From positions 2,356,001 to 2,420,000 of the forward strand of contig NZ_CP014546.1 in NCBI RefSeq assembly GCF_001579805.1: 64,000 nt of DNA, given 5' to 3'. This document shows positions 8,379 through 17,085 of this stretch, piece by piece; within the stretch, counting starts at the first letter, position 1, and each line of letters starts with the position of its first letter. Origin of the DNA: Pseudomonas azotoformans. Its GTDB lineage: Bacteria > Pseudomonadota > Gammaproteobacteria > Pseudomonadales > Pseudomonadaceae. The translations under genes and the position numbers were made by a program. The notes below the pieces were generated by a model that saw nothing but the letters and a program-made list of their open reading frames with translations, was not told the origin of the DNA and made no database searches.

Positions 8379-8975
8379 TCAGATGTCGATCCTGAACTCT
8401 TTACTGTGTTTGAAAAAAGTAGCGCGCATGGAACTCCAGCTAATACGAAAGTCCCCCTCATCCGTCTTCAATACCAGTGTCTTAGGAAGTATTGCTTCGT
8501 CTGCTTGGAGTTTCCAAATGGTTGTCTTCTCATCAACGAGGTGGCGTTTTATTTCATCAAAATCATCTGGGTGGCAGAGTAGGATCGCGCTGATTTCGTG
8601 GACATGATTCGTCAGCAATTGTTTCAAAAGAGCCGCCAGCCTAGTGGGCGCTGGCGTTTCGTCCAGCAAACACCGAATCGCCTCATTGGTGATCGAACTT
8701 GCGTATTGCTCGAGGTTGTCACACATGGTTTGACGGTCATGCTCCCAGCGTTTGAGCTGAGCATCAGCGCGTTGCCAGACGACCAGCGACGCCTCCTCCC
8801 TCAATAGCTCACATCTTTTTTCTGTCAAGCTCAGCAATTCGTCGGCTTGTTCATTGGCGTGCTTCAAGAGTTGCTCTGCTTGCTTCCAATTTTCAAGTTC
8901 TTCCCGTGGGATCAGGGGGCGTGGCAATCCACTCTTGTCCTTGGACAACTCAATCACATACCGGCATAACATCAT
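8379..8975 (-). CDS. hrpE: HrpE/SctL stator protein
   Basis: A 198-residue FliH/SctL-type protein. The N-terminal half is a long charged helix (ENWKQAEQLLKHANEQADEL) and the C-terminal half a compact domain that binds the SctN ATPase. SctL links the ATPase to the SctQ sorting platform. A perfect AAGGAGG precedes two adjacent ATGs at 8975 and 8972; spacing (6 bases) slightly favours 8972. An upstream in-frame extension would overlap hrpD and is rejected. Confidence 0.85.
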   Translation of the reverse strand: MMLCRYVIELSKDKSGLPRPLIPREELENWKQAEQLLKHANEQADELLSLTEKRCELLREEASLVVWQRADAQLKRWEHDRQTMCDNLEQYASSITNEAIRCLLDETPAPTRLAALLKQLLTNHVHEISAILLCHPDDFDEIKRHLVDEKTTIWKLQADEAILPKTLVLKTDEGDFRISWSSMRATFFKHSKEFRIDI

Positions 8976-8983
8976 TGACCTCC

Positions 8984-9556
8984 TTACCCGTATGAGTCTG
9001 GGGCTAGAGAGTGGCTTGGAGAGGCGTTGACACGCCAAATGACTGCTTGCCAGAGCGTGCCTAATCGGCTGCTCGCGCTCTCGAGGCAGGCATGACTCTT
9101 TTCCACCGCATCTACCCTCTGACGGGGAAAGCGCAATCGGAGTCGTTGCCAGATAGCAGGTTCGAGCCAGTTATGCAGCAGTTGTAATGGGTCGGCATCA
9201 AGTGACAGCATTGCAGGCGGTAGTGTCTTGGATAGCCGACTGCACCACTGGTGATGACTTTCACTCAAAAGGGATGCCACCTGAGGATTGAGCGTGTCGT
9301 GTGCGAGCGTCAGCGCCAAGTCGAGTTGTTCATTGGATGCGAGGGCTAGTCGCAGCACAGTGGGTTGGAGGGCAGGAGGTAAGCAGGCATTCACACCCAT
9401 GAATACACCCGGTACTGATCCTCTGCTCCGAGAAAGCGCGTTAATCGCACCGTGCAAACCGTCCTTCCATTCTTCATCGGCATACCGCCAAGGGAATGCC
9501 CACCATTGAACCCAGGCCAGGTATTCACTCATGGGGTATTCGGTGCTATGCGTCAT
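8984..9556 (-). CDS. hrpD: HrpD/SctK sorting-platform protein
   Basis: A 190-residue protein at the position of hrpD. SctK-family proteins connect the SctD inner-membrane ring to SctQ in the cytosolic pods. Visible pattern: a Trp-rich N-terminus (WVQWWAFPWRYADEEW) and a C-terminal PAIWQRLRLRFPRQRVD block. The ATG at 9556 overlaps the end of hrcJ by 11 bases. A second ATG at 9532 is equally plausible, and neither has a strong ribosome-binding site. The family diverges fast, so the call depends on context. Confidence 0.78.
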   Translation of the reverse strand: MTHSTEYPMSEYLAWVQWWAFPWRYADEEWKDGLHGAINALSRSRGSVPGVFMGVNACLPPALQPTVLRLALASNEQLDLALTLAHDTLNPQVASLLSESHHQWCSRLSKTLPPAMLSLDADPLQLLHNWLEPAIWQRLRLRFPRQRVDAVEKSHACLESASSRLGTLWQAVIWRVNASPSHSLAPDSYG

Positions 9557-10346
9557 GTGCAGGGCCGATAGATCCGTTAAGCAGAGACGAGTCGTGTGGA
9601 GGGCGCTGACGCCGACGGTGCAGAAAGAGTGCGGCAACCACAGCTGCCACCACGCCGAGCAGAAACACGATTACGCAGTTCCGCCAAAAGCCAAGATCCT
9701 CGCCAGGTACCAAGAAAGGTCCCAAATACACTAGGCGTTGCTGTTCCTGGTAGACGGTCGCAGGTACGAATATCACGCTGAGTTTTTGCGGGTTGTCGAT
9801 TGCCGTAGCCATTCCTGGAATGCTGCTAGCCACCATCCTGCGAACGCGCGCTCGGATGTTATCGGGATCCAGGCGTGGATCGTGTTTTATGAATACCGAT
9901 GCAGACGCGGGCTGGACCGGCTCACCTGGTGCGATGCGTTCTGGCAGTACCACGTGCACACGGGCAACGATGACACCATCAATGTTGGACAGCGTAGCCT
10001 CGAGCTCTTGGGACAAGGCATAGATGTAGCGCGCCCGTTCTTCCAGTGGCGTGGAGATAACGCCTTCCTTGCGAAACGTAGCGCCCAGTGTGGTCCTCGC
10101 CACCCTGGGCAAGCCTGCGGCTTCCAATGTGCGTACGGCGCGTCCGATGTCGCTTGCGTTGACCGTCACGACCACACCATCTTTGGCCGGGATCTTTTGC
10201 GCGCGGATATGTTTATCTGCCAATTCTGCTATGACTTCATTCGCTTCTTGCTCAGAGAGTTGCCGGTGAAGTTCGACACGATCGCCACAGCCGTTCAGCA
10301 TGATTGCGGCTGCCAATAATAATGTGAGAAGGAAAAAGTTTTTCAT
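9546..10346 (-). CDS. hrcJ: HrcJ/SctJ inner-membrane ring lipoprotein
   Basis: A 266-residue lipoprotein of the YscJ/PrgK/FliF family. It has a lipobox LNGC with Cys20 as the lipidated residue, two periplasmic ring-building domains (VELHRQLSEQEANEV to about 80; IDGVIVARVHVVLPE to about 190) and a C-terminal membrane anchor (NCVIVFLLGVVAAVVAALF) followed by a basic tail. It forms the inner ring of the basal body. Five bases separate it from hrpB. Confidence 0.95.
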   Translation of the reverse strand: MKNFFLLTLLLAAAIMLNGCGDRVELHRQLSEQEANEVIAELADKHIRAQKIPAKDGVVVTVNASDIGRAVRTLEAAGLPRVARTTLGATFRKEGVISTPLEERARYIYALSQELEATLSNIDGVIVARVHVVLPERIAPGEPVQPASASVFIKHDPRLDPDNIRARVRRMVASSIPGMATAIDNPQKLSVIFVPATVYQEQQRLVYLGPFLVPGEDLGFWRNCVIVFLLGVVAAVVAALFLHRRRQRPPHDSSLLNGSIGPAHDA

Positions 10347-10351
10347 GATAA

Positions 10352-10720
10352 CTACTGTAAGTTAGACACTTTATCAATGCCTTGAGTGGTCTTGGCAAGG
10401 CATTTTGCTAGCAGTTGGGAGGTGACTTGGATGTTGGCCAATAAGCCTGGGAACTTACGAAATTGAGCAATATCTAGTTCTTTGCTGGTTGATTTCAGCA
10501 GATGCACCATACTTTTTCTTGACGTTGATAGAGGGCTAATGGCGTCGGCCGCTGCGGGGGGTAAAACAAGGCTGGAGCGGGGGAGGGGGGCCGTTGTTGA
10601 GTGTTCGAGTTGTGATGCAAAAAAACAGGAGTCTCTGCTGCATGTCGACACATCGTCTGCCATATCGGCAGAGGTGAGGCCTGGGTTTTTGCTAGAGCCA
10701 ACGTATTCTATGATTTTCAT
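10352..10720 (-). CDS. hrpB: HrpB/SctI inner-rod protein
   Basis: A 122-residue protein matching P. syringae HrpB in size and place (between hrpA and hrcJ). The C-terminal stretch LLAKCLAKTTQGIDKVSNLQ resembles the inner-rod family, whose last 30 residues form the polymerising helix. A GTG at 10780 would extend it by 20 residues; the ATG at 10720 with AGG a few bases upstream is preferred. In P. syringae hrpZ lies between hrpA and hrpB; here there is no gene in that gap. Confidence 0.8.
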   Translation of the reverse strand: MKIIEYVGSSKNPGLTSADMADDVSTCSRDSCFFASQLEHSTTAPLPRSSLVLPPAAADAISPLSTSRKSMVHLLKSTSKELDIAQFRKFPGLLANIQVTSQLLAKCLAKTTQGIDKVSNLQ

Positions 10721-10801
10721 AAGGTGCCTATTATATGAAACATCTACAAAAGACTTTCGCGAATAGAAGTGAGCGCTCACTGCCGGTTGAGGTAGAGGGC
10801 G

Positions 10802-10829
10802 ACCTCTCGGGCGGAATTGCCCGAGAGGT
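10802..10829 (-). terminator. Perfect 11-bp stem-loop after the pilin gene
   Basis: ACCTCTCGGGC and GCCCGAGAGGT form a perfect 11-bp inverted repeat around a 6-base loop, 8 bases beyond the hrpA stop on the - strand. No T-run follows, so it is more likely a 3' stabiliser or partial terminator that gives more hrpA mRNA than downstream message than a full stop. Confidence 0.65.
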
Positions 10830-10837
10830 ATCGATTA

Positions 10838-11038
10838 TCAGGTCTTAGCAACTTGGAGAAGGTCGTTCATGAATTTTTTATCGACTTGCTGCTTAGCTGC
10901 GGCAAGGTTTTTGGCTTTACTTTCTTCGTTTAGCTGCGACGCATCGCCTGCATCTGCGCCGCCTCCACTCGAGGGGCCACCGAAGCCTCCCTGACCAAAA
11001 TATGGAGAGGGCGGGGCGTAACCGTTGATTGAGCTCAT
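10838..11038 (-). CDS. HrpA-like candidate pilus/needle subunit
   Basis: A 66-residue protein, first gene behind the hrp box, where hrpA (pilin) sits in P. syringae. The first half is rich in Gly, Pro, Ser and Tyr (YAPPSPYFGQGGFGG). The second half is a charged amphipathic helix ending VDKKFMNDLLQVAKT. Pilus and needle subunits share only size, low complexity and a C-terminal polymerising helix, and this fits. The ATG at 11038 with GGAG 7 bases upstream is chosen over an extension to 11071. No convincing sequence similarity to P. syringae HrpA is visible, so the identity is inferred. Confidence 0.6.
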   Translation of the reverse strand: MSSINGYAPPSPYFGQGGFGGPSSGGGADAGDASQLNEESKAKNLAAAKQQVDKKFMNDLLQVAKT

Positions 11039-11133
11039 AGATATACTCCAGTTGTTGATTTCCACGTGCATGTGATGTGCTGTTGATCATGTTAGTGCGT
11101 CAAATTTTCACACAATATAATCTTGGCACTAGA

Positions 11134-11161
11134 TATGTGGTGTGTAAGGCGAAGGGGTTCC
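11134..11161 (-). promoter_or_regulatory. hrp box (HrpL-type ECF sigma promoter) of the hrpA operon
   Basis: Reading the - strand, GGAACC (11161-11156), then 15 bases, then CCACATA (11140-11134). This matches the hrp-box consensus GGAACC-N15/16-CCACNNA at every defined base. It lies 96 bases upstream of the hrpA start, pointing at it. It predicts that a HrpL/RspL sigma factor, expected left of this window, drives the hrpA-hrpB-hrcJ-hrpD-hrpE genes and probably hrpF to hrpV. Confidence 0.92.
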
Positions 11162-11284
11162 GTGCAGCTGTTTTCCTAAATGTTTCAAGGCGTGTGGCTG
11201 AGTCGCCTGATATGTTTATTTGTTGCTTAAGTGCTGAGGCGCTGAGTGAAGTCGATCGGGCCGTTGTAGGGCGGGTATATGCTT

Positions 11285-12223
11285 TTAGCAATGGCGCGAT
11301 CTATCCAGTGATATTTCCAGCTGTTTCATCCTGTAATATAACGTACGCTTGGGAACCCCCAATTCCATTGCCACGTTATCTACACAGTGCTGATGATGAA
11401 GTAACGATTGTTCAATCAGTGTTTTTTCAATTTGTTGCAGGCGTGTTTTCAGGTTCGTCTGCCTATCAGCCTGGTCAATCATGGGGATCAAAAGCGGTGG
11501 CAACCCCAATACGAACCGTTTGGCGGTGGAGCGCAACTCGCGTACATTGCCCAGCCACGCGTGGCACAGCAGTTGTTGCAACAGTTCGCCAGGCGGCGGC
11601 GGTGCACTACATTTGAACTGATCGGCTTCCTCGCGAATCATTTTCAGGAACAGGGGAATGATATGTTCACGCCGGTTCCGGAGTGCCGGAAGTTGGATGT
11701 TCACGACACTCAGGCGAAAGTAAAGATCGCGCCTGAAGGTGCCGTTCTCGACCATCAGGTGCAGCGAGTGCTGTGCCGACGCGATGACGCGCATGTCTAC
11801 CGCGATGAAGCGAGTCGAGCCCAGGCGCTCAACACCACGCGACTCCAGCACACGTAACAGCTTCGCCTGCAGGTTCAATGGCATGCTGTCGATTTCATCC
11901 AAATACAACGTGCCTAAATGAGCCGCCTCGACGAATCCCGCCCGTGATTGCATGGCTCCCGTGAAGGCGCCGCTGTTGACGCCGAACAGCTGGCTTTCTG
12001 CGAGGCTTTCCGGAATCGCTGCGCAATTCACCGCGATGAAGCTCCCCCGTCGCCCGGATAAACGATGGATTCGCTGCGCTAAGGTGTCCTTGCCGGTTCC
12101 CGTTTCTCCCAGCAGCAAAATATCAATATTGAGCGAGGCAGTGCTGCTCAGTATTTCTTCAATGTCGGGGCCTTCAAGCAGTGAAACATTCGCTTTATTG
12201 TCCAGGGTGTCAGAGGCCGACAT
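11285..12223 (-). CDS. hrpS: HrpS-like sigma-54 enhancer-binding activator
   Basis: A 312-residue AAA+ activator without an N-terminal receiver domain. Walker A is GETGTGKD (39-46), the sigma-54 contact loop GAFTGA (85-90), Walker B LYLDEID (106-112), and the C-terminal helix-turn-helix is at about 283-304 (VAMELGVPKRTLYYRMKQLE). HrpR/HrpS of P. syringae have this architecture and switch on hrpL. Here it is the only such gene: upstream is 302 bases without a gene, then ychF. GGAG lies 10 bases before the ATG. Activity is presumably tuned by HrpV and HrpG encoded in the same cluster. Confidence 0.9.
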   Translation of the reverse strand: MSASDTLDNKANVSLLEGPDIEEILSSTASLNIDILLLGETGTGKDTLAQRIHRLSGRRGSFIAVNCAAIPESLAESQLFGVNSGAFTGAMQSRAGFVEAAHLGTLYLDEIDSMPLNLQAKLLRVLESRGVERLGSTRFIAVDMRVIASAQHSLHLMVENGTFRRDLYFRLSVVNIQLPALRNRREHIIPLFLKMIREEADQFKCSAPPPPGELLQQLLCHAWLGNVRELRSTAKRFVLGLPPLLIPMIDQADRQTNLKTRLQQIEKTLIEQSLLHHQHCVDNVAMELGVPKRTLYYRMKQLEISLDRSRHC

Positions 12224-12525
12224 TGCATGATTGCTCCATAATCGTTATTGCTTCGCTATTGGTGTGTAGGCTCGGTTCAGTAGATAGAATTCTATAAGTG
12301 TTGTCACTTGTTGTTGATCGTGTTGGTCGCCAATATTGTGTAGGATAAGTTTGGTTTTGACTTGGATTTAATTTCTCGTCACAAGACTTGGGAATGTAAG
12401 TAGGGGAAGTCTGAAAAACTCTAATGCTTGGCGTGCGTATTGTTAAGTGCAGATAAACAGCGCCCACAAAAAAGCCGATGCAATGCATCGGCTTTTTTAT
12501 TTGCGATATAAACCGCAGTTAACGC
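12224..12525. other. AT-rich spacer between hrpS and ychF
   Basis: No gene is supported here. The spacer holds the bidirectional terminator at 12474-12492 and, 61 bases upstream of hrpS, a perfect 12-base palindrome ATAGAATTCTAT at 12284-12295. No -24/-12 promoter is seen. It is clearly more AT-rich than its surroundings and marks the right edge of the type III cluster. Confidence 0.6.
12474..12492 (-). terminator. Terminator of ychF, bidirectional
   Basis: GCCGATGCA and TGCATCGGC form a stem flanked by six A on one side and six T on the other, so it can work in both directions. It lies 34 bases beyond the ychF stop. Confidence 0.88.
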
Positions 12526-13626
12526 TTACACGTTAAAACGGAAGTGCATCACATCGCCATCTTTAACAATGTATTCCTTACCTTCCAAACGCCACTTACC
12601 CGCTTCCTTGGCACCGGCTTCACCCTTGAATTGGATGAAGTCGTTGTAGGCGATCACTTCAGCGCGGATAAAGCCTTTTTCGAAGTCGGTGTGGATCACG
12701 CCAGCAGCCTGCGGTGCGGTAGCACCGACCTTGACGGTCCAGGCGCGGACTTCTTCGACACCGGCGGTGAAGTAAGTCTGCAGGTGCAGCATTTCATAGC
12801 CAGCGCGGATCACACGGTTCAGGCCAGGCTCTTCCAGGCCCAGGGCCTCGAGGAACATGTCTTTTTCTTCGCCGTCATCCAGTTCGGCAATTTCTGCTTC
12901 GATCTTGTTGCATACCGGTACTACGATCGCGCCTTCTTCGTCGGCGATGGCCTTGACTACGTCGAGCAGCGGGTTGTTCTCGAAGCCGTCTTCGGCAACG
13001 TTGGCGATGTACATTACGGGCTTGGTAGTCAGCAGGTGGAAGCCCTTGATCACCGCTTTTTCGTCGGTGCTCATGTTCTTCATCAAGCTGCGCGCAGGCT
13101 TGCCTTCGGTGAAGTGAGCGATCAACTGCTCCAGCAGGCCTTTCTGGACCACGGCGTCCTTGTCACCACCCTTGGCGTTGCGTGCGACTTTCTGCAGTTG
13201 TTTCTCGCAGCTGTCGAGGTCGGCAAAGATCAGTTCCAGGTCGATGATCTCGATGTCGCGCTTGGGGTCGACGCTGTTGGAGACGTGAATCACGTTCTCG
13301 TCTTCAAAGCAGCGGACCACGTGGGCGATGGCATCGGTTTCACGGATGTTGGCCAGGAACTTGTTGCCCAGGCCTTCACCTTTCGAGGCGCCGGCAACCA
13401 GGCCAGCGATGTCGACGAATTCCATGGTGGTCGGCAAGATGCGCTTCGGATTGACGATGGCCGCCAATGCCGCCAGGCGCGGGTCCGGCATGGCCACGAT
13501 ACCGCTGTTAGGCTCGATGGTGCAGAAGGGGAAGTTCTCCGCTGCAATACCGGACTTGGTCAGAGCGTTGAACAGGGTGGATTTGCCGACGTTGGGCAGG
13601 CCGACGATGCCGCAATTGAATCCCAT
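12526..13626 (-). CDS. ychF: YchF/OLA1 ribosome-associated ATPase
   Basis: A 366-residue Obg-family P-loop protein that prefers ATP. G1 is GLPNVGKS (9-16), G3 is [16 protein letters not shown], and the C-terminal TGS domain contains [21 protein letters not shown]. YchF binds ribosomes and catalase-type targets and modulates stress responses. In Pseudomonas it follows pth, as here: 21 bases separate the pth stop from the ychF start. Confidence 0.96.
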   Translation of the reverse strand: MGFNCGIVGLPNVGKSTLFNALTKSGIAAENFPFCTIEPNSGIVAMPDPRLAALAAIVNPKRILPTTMEFVDIAGLVAGASKGEGLGNKFLANIRETDAIAHVVRCFEDENVIHVSNSVDPKRDIEIIDLELIFADLDSCEKQLQKVARNAKGGDKDAVVQKGLLEQLIAHFTEGKPARSLMKNMSTDEKAVIKGFHLLTTKPVMYIANVAEDGFENNPLLDVVKAIADEEGAIVVPVCNKIEAEIAELDDGEEKDMFLEALGLEEPGLNRVIRAGYEMLHLQTYFTAGVEEVRAWTVKVGATAPQAAGVIHTDFEKGFIRAEVIAYNDFIQFKGEAGAKEAGKWRLEGKEYIVKDGDVMHFRFNV

Positions 13627-13647
13627 GGTGTTTCCCCTCGGTAAGAG

Positions 13648-14232
13648 TCAGGCCTTCTGGCTGTGCAGGTTTTTCATCGCGCGGTTCCATTCACCGGCGA
13701 AGATATCCGGCAGCACGCCGAGGGCAAAGTCGATGCTGGCATCGAGTTTTTCCTGTTCGGCGCGTGGCGCACGACCCAGGACGAAATTTGAAACCATACT
13801 GGCAACGCCTGGGTGGCCAATGCCGAGCCGCAGACGGTAGAAATTATTCTGATTGCCCAGCTGCGCAATGATGTCGCGCAGGCCATTGTGCCCGCCATGC
13901 CCGCCGCCCAGCTTGAGCTTGGCAACACCGGGTGGCAGGTCCAGTTCGTCATGGGCCACCAGGATTTCCTCGGGTTTGATCCGGAAGAAGCCCGCAAGCG
14001 CCGCGACAGCCTGGCCGCTGCGGTTCATGTAGGTGGTGGGAATCAGCAGACGAACATCCTGACCTTGGTGCGAAAAGCGCCCGGTCAGGCCAAAATATTT
14101 GCGATCAGCCACCAGGTTCACACCTTGCGCGTGGGCGATGCGCTCAACAAAAAGGGCCCCCGCGTTATGCCGGGTCTGTTCGTATTCGGCGCCTGGATTT
14201 CCCAGGCCAACGATCAGTTTAATGGCAGTCAC
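13648..14232 (-). CDS. pth: Peptidyl-tRNA hydrolase
   Basis: A 194-residue Pth that recycles peptidyl-tRNAs released by abortive translation. Family motifs: [17 protein letters not shown] near the N-terminus with the catalytic His in TRHN, TYMNRSG around residue 70, and HDELDLPPG followed by [12 protein letters not shown]. The length is normal. It belongs to the rplY-pth-ychF series on the - strand; 168 bases separate it from rplY. Confidence 0.97.
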   Translation of the reverse strand: MTAIKLIVGLGNPGAEYEQTRHNAGALFVERIAHAQGVNLVADRKYFGLTGRFSHQGQDVRLLIPTTYMNRSGQAVAALAGFFRIKPEEILVAHDELDLPPGVAKLKLGGGHGGHNGLRDIIAQLGNQNNFYRLRLGIGHPGVASMVSNFVLGRAPRAEQEKLDASIDFALGVLPDIFAGEWNRAMKNLHSQKA

Positions 14233-14400
14233 GACAGGGGCCCTTCCTTTGGAGTTGTGGATAACATCACCGCAACCAAGTGTGCGGCGAAAGTGGACGA
14301 CAGAAGCTATTTACTCAAGAGTAAACGCCGCGTTATCGCCCGCTTTCTCGCTACGTTCCGGTCCGCGATGTTTCCTCAAGCTCCGGCAATACAGAGTGAA

Positions 14401-14997
14401 TTACTCTGCAGCGCCTTCTTCAGCTTCTGGAGCAACGCGTGGAGCGTGAACGTTGGCAACCGCTTTGTCATCACCGTGAGCCAGTGCAACAAACTCAACG
14501 CCTTTAGGGGCTTTGAGGTCGGACAGGTGAACGATAGCGCCGATTTCCAGAGCCGACAGGTCGACTTCGATGAACTCAGGCAGGTCTTTCGGCAGGCAGG
14601 TCACTTCGATTTCGTTCAGGACGTGCGAGATCTCGCCGCCTTTCTTGACCGGAGCGTCTTCACCAACAAAGTGCACAGGCACGATAGCGGTCAGTTTCTG
14701 GCCAGCTACAACGCGAACGAAGTCAGCGTGCATGATGAACTGCTTGGACGGGTGACGCTGCATCGCTTTAACGATGACGTTCTGCTTGGCGCCGTCGACG
14801 TTCAGCTCGATAACGTGGCTGTAGGCAGCTTCGTTTTCGAACAGCTTGGCGATTTCCTTGGCCAGGATGGTCACGGATTCAGCAGGCTTGTTACCACCGT
14901 ATACAACGGCTGGGATGTTGGCGGCGTGACGCAGGCGGCGGCTCGCACCTTTCCCCAGGTCAGTACGCGCTTGAGCGTTCAGAGTAAAGTCAGTCAT
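14401..14997 (-). CDS. rplY: 50S ribosomal protein L25 (Ctc form)
   Basis: A 198-residue two-domain L25/Ctc protein binding 5S rRNA. The N-terminal L25 domain begins [20 protein letters not shown], and the C-terminal Ctc domain carries [16 protein letters not shown] and [12 protein letters not shown]. The tail is Glu/Ala-rich. This long form is usual in Pseudomonas, unlike the short L25 of E. coli. It lies between prs and pth, the usual order. Confidence 0.97.
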   Translation of the reverse strand: MTDFTLNAQARTDLGKGASRRLRHAANIPAVVYGGNKPAESVTILAKEIAKLFENEAAYSHVIELNVDGAKQNVIVKAMQRHPSKQFIMHADFVRVVAGQKLTAIVPVHFVGEDAPVKKGGEISHVLNEIEVTCLPKDLPEFIEVDLSALEIGAIVHLSDLKAPKGVEFVALAHGDDKAVANVHAPRVAPEAEEGAAE

Positions 14998-15067
14998 TTT
15001 GTATCTCCAAAATAGCCATCATCGAGGGGCGTTTGCGACCAGCGCCGTACTCGACATGGGCAAAAAA

Positions 15068-15098
15068 GCCCCGCCCCAACAGAATGTCGGGGCGGGGC
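15068..15098 (-). terminator. Terminator of prs
   Basis: GCCCCGCCCC and GGGGCGGGGC form a perfect 10-bp GC stem with an 11-base loop, followed on the - strand by six T. It lies 37 bases past the prs stop, before rplY. Confidence 0.9.
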
Positions 15099-15134
15099 GC
15101 TTTTCGTCAGTGGGATGTGCCGAAGGTGTGACCC

Positions 15135-16076
15135 TTAGCGGAACATCGCGCTGATCGATTCTTCATTGCTGATGCGGCGGACCGCCTCGGCAACGACCGG
15201 TGCGATATCCAGTTGACGGATACGCGCACAGGCTTGAGCAGCGGCGGACAACGGGATGGTGTTAGTCACCACCAGTTCGTCCAGCACGGAGTTCTCGATG
15301 TTCTCGATCGCTCGGCCCGACAGCACAGGGTGTGTGCAGTAGGCGAAGACTTTAGCCGCACCGTGCTCTTTCAAGGCTTTCGCCGCGTGGCACAGGGTGC
15401 CGGCGGTGTCGACCATGTCATCAACCAGAATACAGGTACGCCCTTCGACATCACCGATGATATGCATCACTTCAGAGTGATTGGCTTTCTCACGGCGTTT
15501 GTCGATGATCCCGAGGTCCACGCCCAGGGATTTGGCAACAGCCCGTGCACGCACGACACCACCAATGTCCGGGGACACGATCATCAGGTTTTCAAAGCGC
15601 TGGTCTTCGATGTCATCCACCAATACGGGGGAGCCGTAGATGTTATCTACCGGAATATCGAAGAACCCCTGGATTTGGTCAGCGTGCAGGTCAACCGTGA
15701 GAACACGGTCGATACCTACCACGGTCAGCATGTCAGCGACGACTTTCGCGCTGATAGCCACACGTGCGGAACGCGGACGGCGATCCTGACGGGCATAACC
15801 AAAGTAAGGGATTACAGCTGTGATTCGAGTCGCTGAGGAGCGGCGGAAGGCATCAGCCATCACGACGAGTTCCATCAGGTTATCGTTGGTCGGAGCGCAA
15901 GTCGGCTGAATAATGAAGACGTCTTTACCGCGGACGTTTTCATTGATCTCGGCTGTAATTTCACCGTCGGAAAACTTACCGACAGAGATGTCACCGAGAG
16001 GGATATGCAGCTGACGTACGACACGCCGAGCCAGATCGGGGTTAGCATTCCCCGTAAAGACCATCATCTTGGACAC
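15135..16076 (-). CDS. prs: Ribose-phosphate pyrophosphokinase
   Basis: A 313-residue class I PRPP synthetase that makes phosphoribosyl pyrophosphate for nucleotide, His and Trp synthesis. Visible motifs: [16 protein letters not shown], the flexible-loop KRR region ([12 protein letters not shown]), and the PRPP-binding loop [10 protein letters not shown] near residue 220. Length is standard. It is followed by its own terminator and preceded by tRNA-Gln. Confidence 0.98.
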   Translation of the reverse strand: MSKMMVFTGNANPDLARRVVRQLHIPLGDISVGKFSDGEITAEINENVRGKDVFIIQPTCAPTNDNLMELVVMADAFRRSSATRITAVIPYFGYARQDRRPRSARVAISAKVVADMLTVVGIDRVLTVDLHADQIQGFFDIPVDNIYGSPVLVDDIEDQRFENLMIVSPDIGGVVRARAVAKSLGVDLGIIDKRREKANHSEVMHIIGDVEGRTCILVDDMVDTAGTLCHAAKALKEHGAAKVFAYCTHPVLSGRAIENIENSVLDELVVTNTIPLSAAAQACARIRQLDIAPVVAEAVRRISNEESISAMFR

Positions 16077-16121
16077 GCGCAGTACCTAGAGGCTGAGGGT
16101 AACCTGGATGAGTATAGAAAA

Positions 16122-16196
16122 TGGCAGGGGCGGCTGGATTCGAACCAACGCATGGCAGGATCAAAACCTGCTGCCTTACCGCTTGGCGACGCCCCT
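16122..16196 (-). tRNA. tRNA-Gln (TTG)
   Basis: A 75-base cloverleaf including an encoded CCA. The acceptor stem is AGGGGCG/CGCCCCT with discriminator G. The anticodon loop in CAGGTTTTGATCCTG gives the anticodon TTG, and the T arm contains GGTTCGAATCC. It sits between ispE and prs, its usual place in Pseudomonas. Confidence 0.97.
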
Positions 16197-16232
16197 GTAT
16201 CTGTTGCAACGAGTGCCTAACACTCGGTTCCT

Positions 16233-17084
16233 TTAGAGCAGACTTTGCAGCTTGCGATGCAACATCGAAACGTTGCTTCCCTTTGCTACAAACCCTGTAA
16301 GGGTCTCTGTAAGAAGGGCCGAGACTTTATCAGCTTCAGCTTTGCTTGGGAAGCCCCCAAACACACAACTTCCAGTTCCGGTTAATTTTGCTTCGGTAAA
16401 TTTACCTAACAAATTCAAAGCGTTACGTACCTCTGGATAACGCCTTGCTACAACCGGTAAGCAGTCATTTCGACTGTTTCCCTTGGGAACGGGGCGCACT
16501 TTAATGGGAGAAGAGTTACGTGTCAACAACGGATCTGAAAAAATTTCTGCTGTACTTACAGATACTTGCGGCACAAGCACGACATACCATGGCTCTTCGG
16601 GGTATTCCGGGCTGAGTTTCTCCCCAACGCCCTCGGCGAAAGCCGCGTGCCCACGCACGAAAACCGGGACGTCGGCGCCCAGTGTCAGGCCCAGCGCGGC
16701 CAGGCGATCATCGTCCCAACCCAGTTGCCACAAGTGATTCAGACCCAGCAATGTGGTTGCGGCATTCGAGCTGCCGCCGCCGATTCCACCGCCCATGGGC
16801 AAAATTTTATCGATCCAGATATCGATACCTAGCCCGCATCCGGATTGTTCCTGAAGTTTTTTCGCCGCCTTCACGATCAGGTTGCTGTCGTGAGGCACGC
16901 CTTCGAATTCGGTATGCAGCTTGATCACGCCATCGTCGCGCACGGCGAAGGTCAGCTCATCGCCGTAGTCAAGAAATTGAAACAGCGTCTGCAACTCGTG
17001 ATAACCGTCTTCACGGCGACCGAGAATGTGCAGCATCAAATTGAGTTTGGCCGGGGAGGGCAGTGTCAGTGTTTGTGCCGTCAC
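16233..17084 (-). CDS. ispE: 4-diphosphocytidyl-2-C-methyl-D-erythritol kinase
   Basis: A 283-residue GHMP kinase of the MEP isoprenoid pathway. N-terminal [20 protein letters not shown] carries the substrate site, and the ATP loop [14 protein letters not shown] lies near residue 95. A C-terminal [10 protein letters not shown] completes the family signature. One base separates its start from the lolB stop, so the two are probably cotranscribed. Confidence 0.97.
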   Translation of the reverse strand: MTAQTLTLPSPAKLNLMLHILGRREDGYHELQTLFQFLDYGDELTFAVRDDGVIKLHTEFEGVPHDSNLIVKAAKKLQEQSGCGLGIDIWIDKILPMGGGIGGGSSNAATTLLGLNHLWQLGWDDDRLAALGLTLGADVPVFVRGHAAFAEGVGEKLSPEYPEEPWYVVLVPQVSVSTAEIFSDPLLTRNSSPIKVRPVPKGNSRNDCLPVVARRYPEVRNALNLLGKFTEAKLTGTGSCVFGGFPSKAEADKVSALLTETLTGFVAKGSNVSMLHRKLQSLL

Positions 17085-17085
17085 G

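Noticed and set aside
8299..8398. Possible second hrp box before hrpF (CCACATA on the - strand, 8376-8370)
   Set aside because: No GGAACC or close variant lies 15 to 17 bases upstream; the sequence there reads GTTCAG, AGTTCA or GAGTTC. Only half a box.
12544..13644. Long + strand open frame of 366 codons
   Set aside because: It is the antisense shadow of ychF, which has all motifs of the family. High GC content gives long antisense frames.
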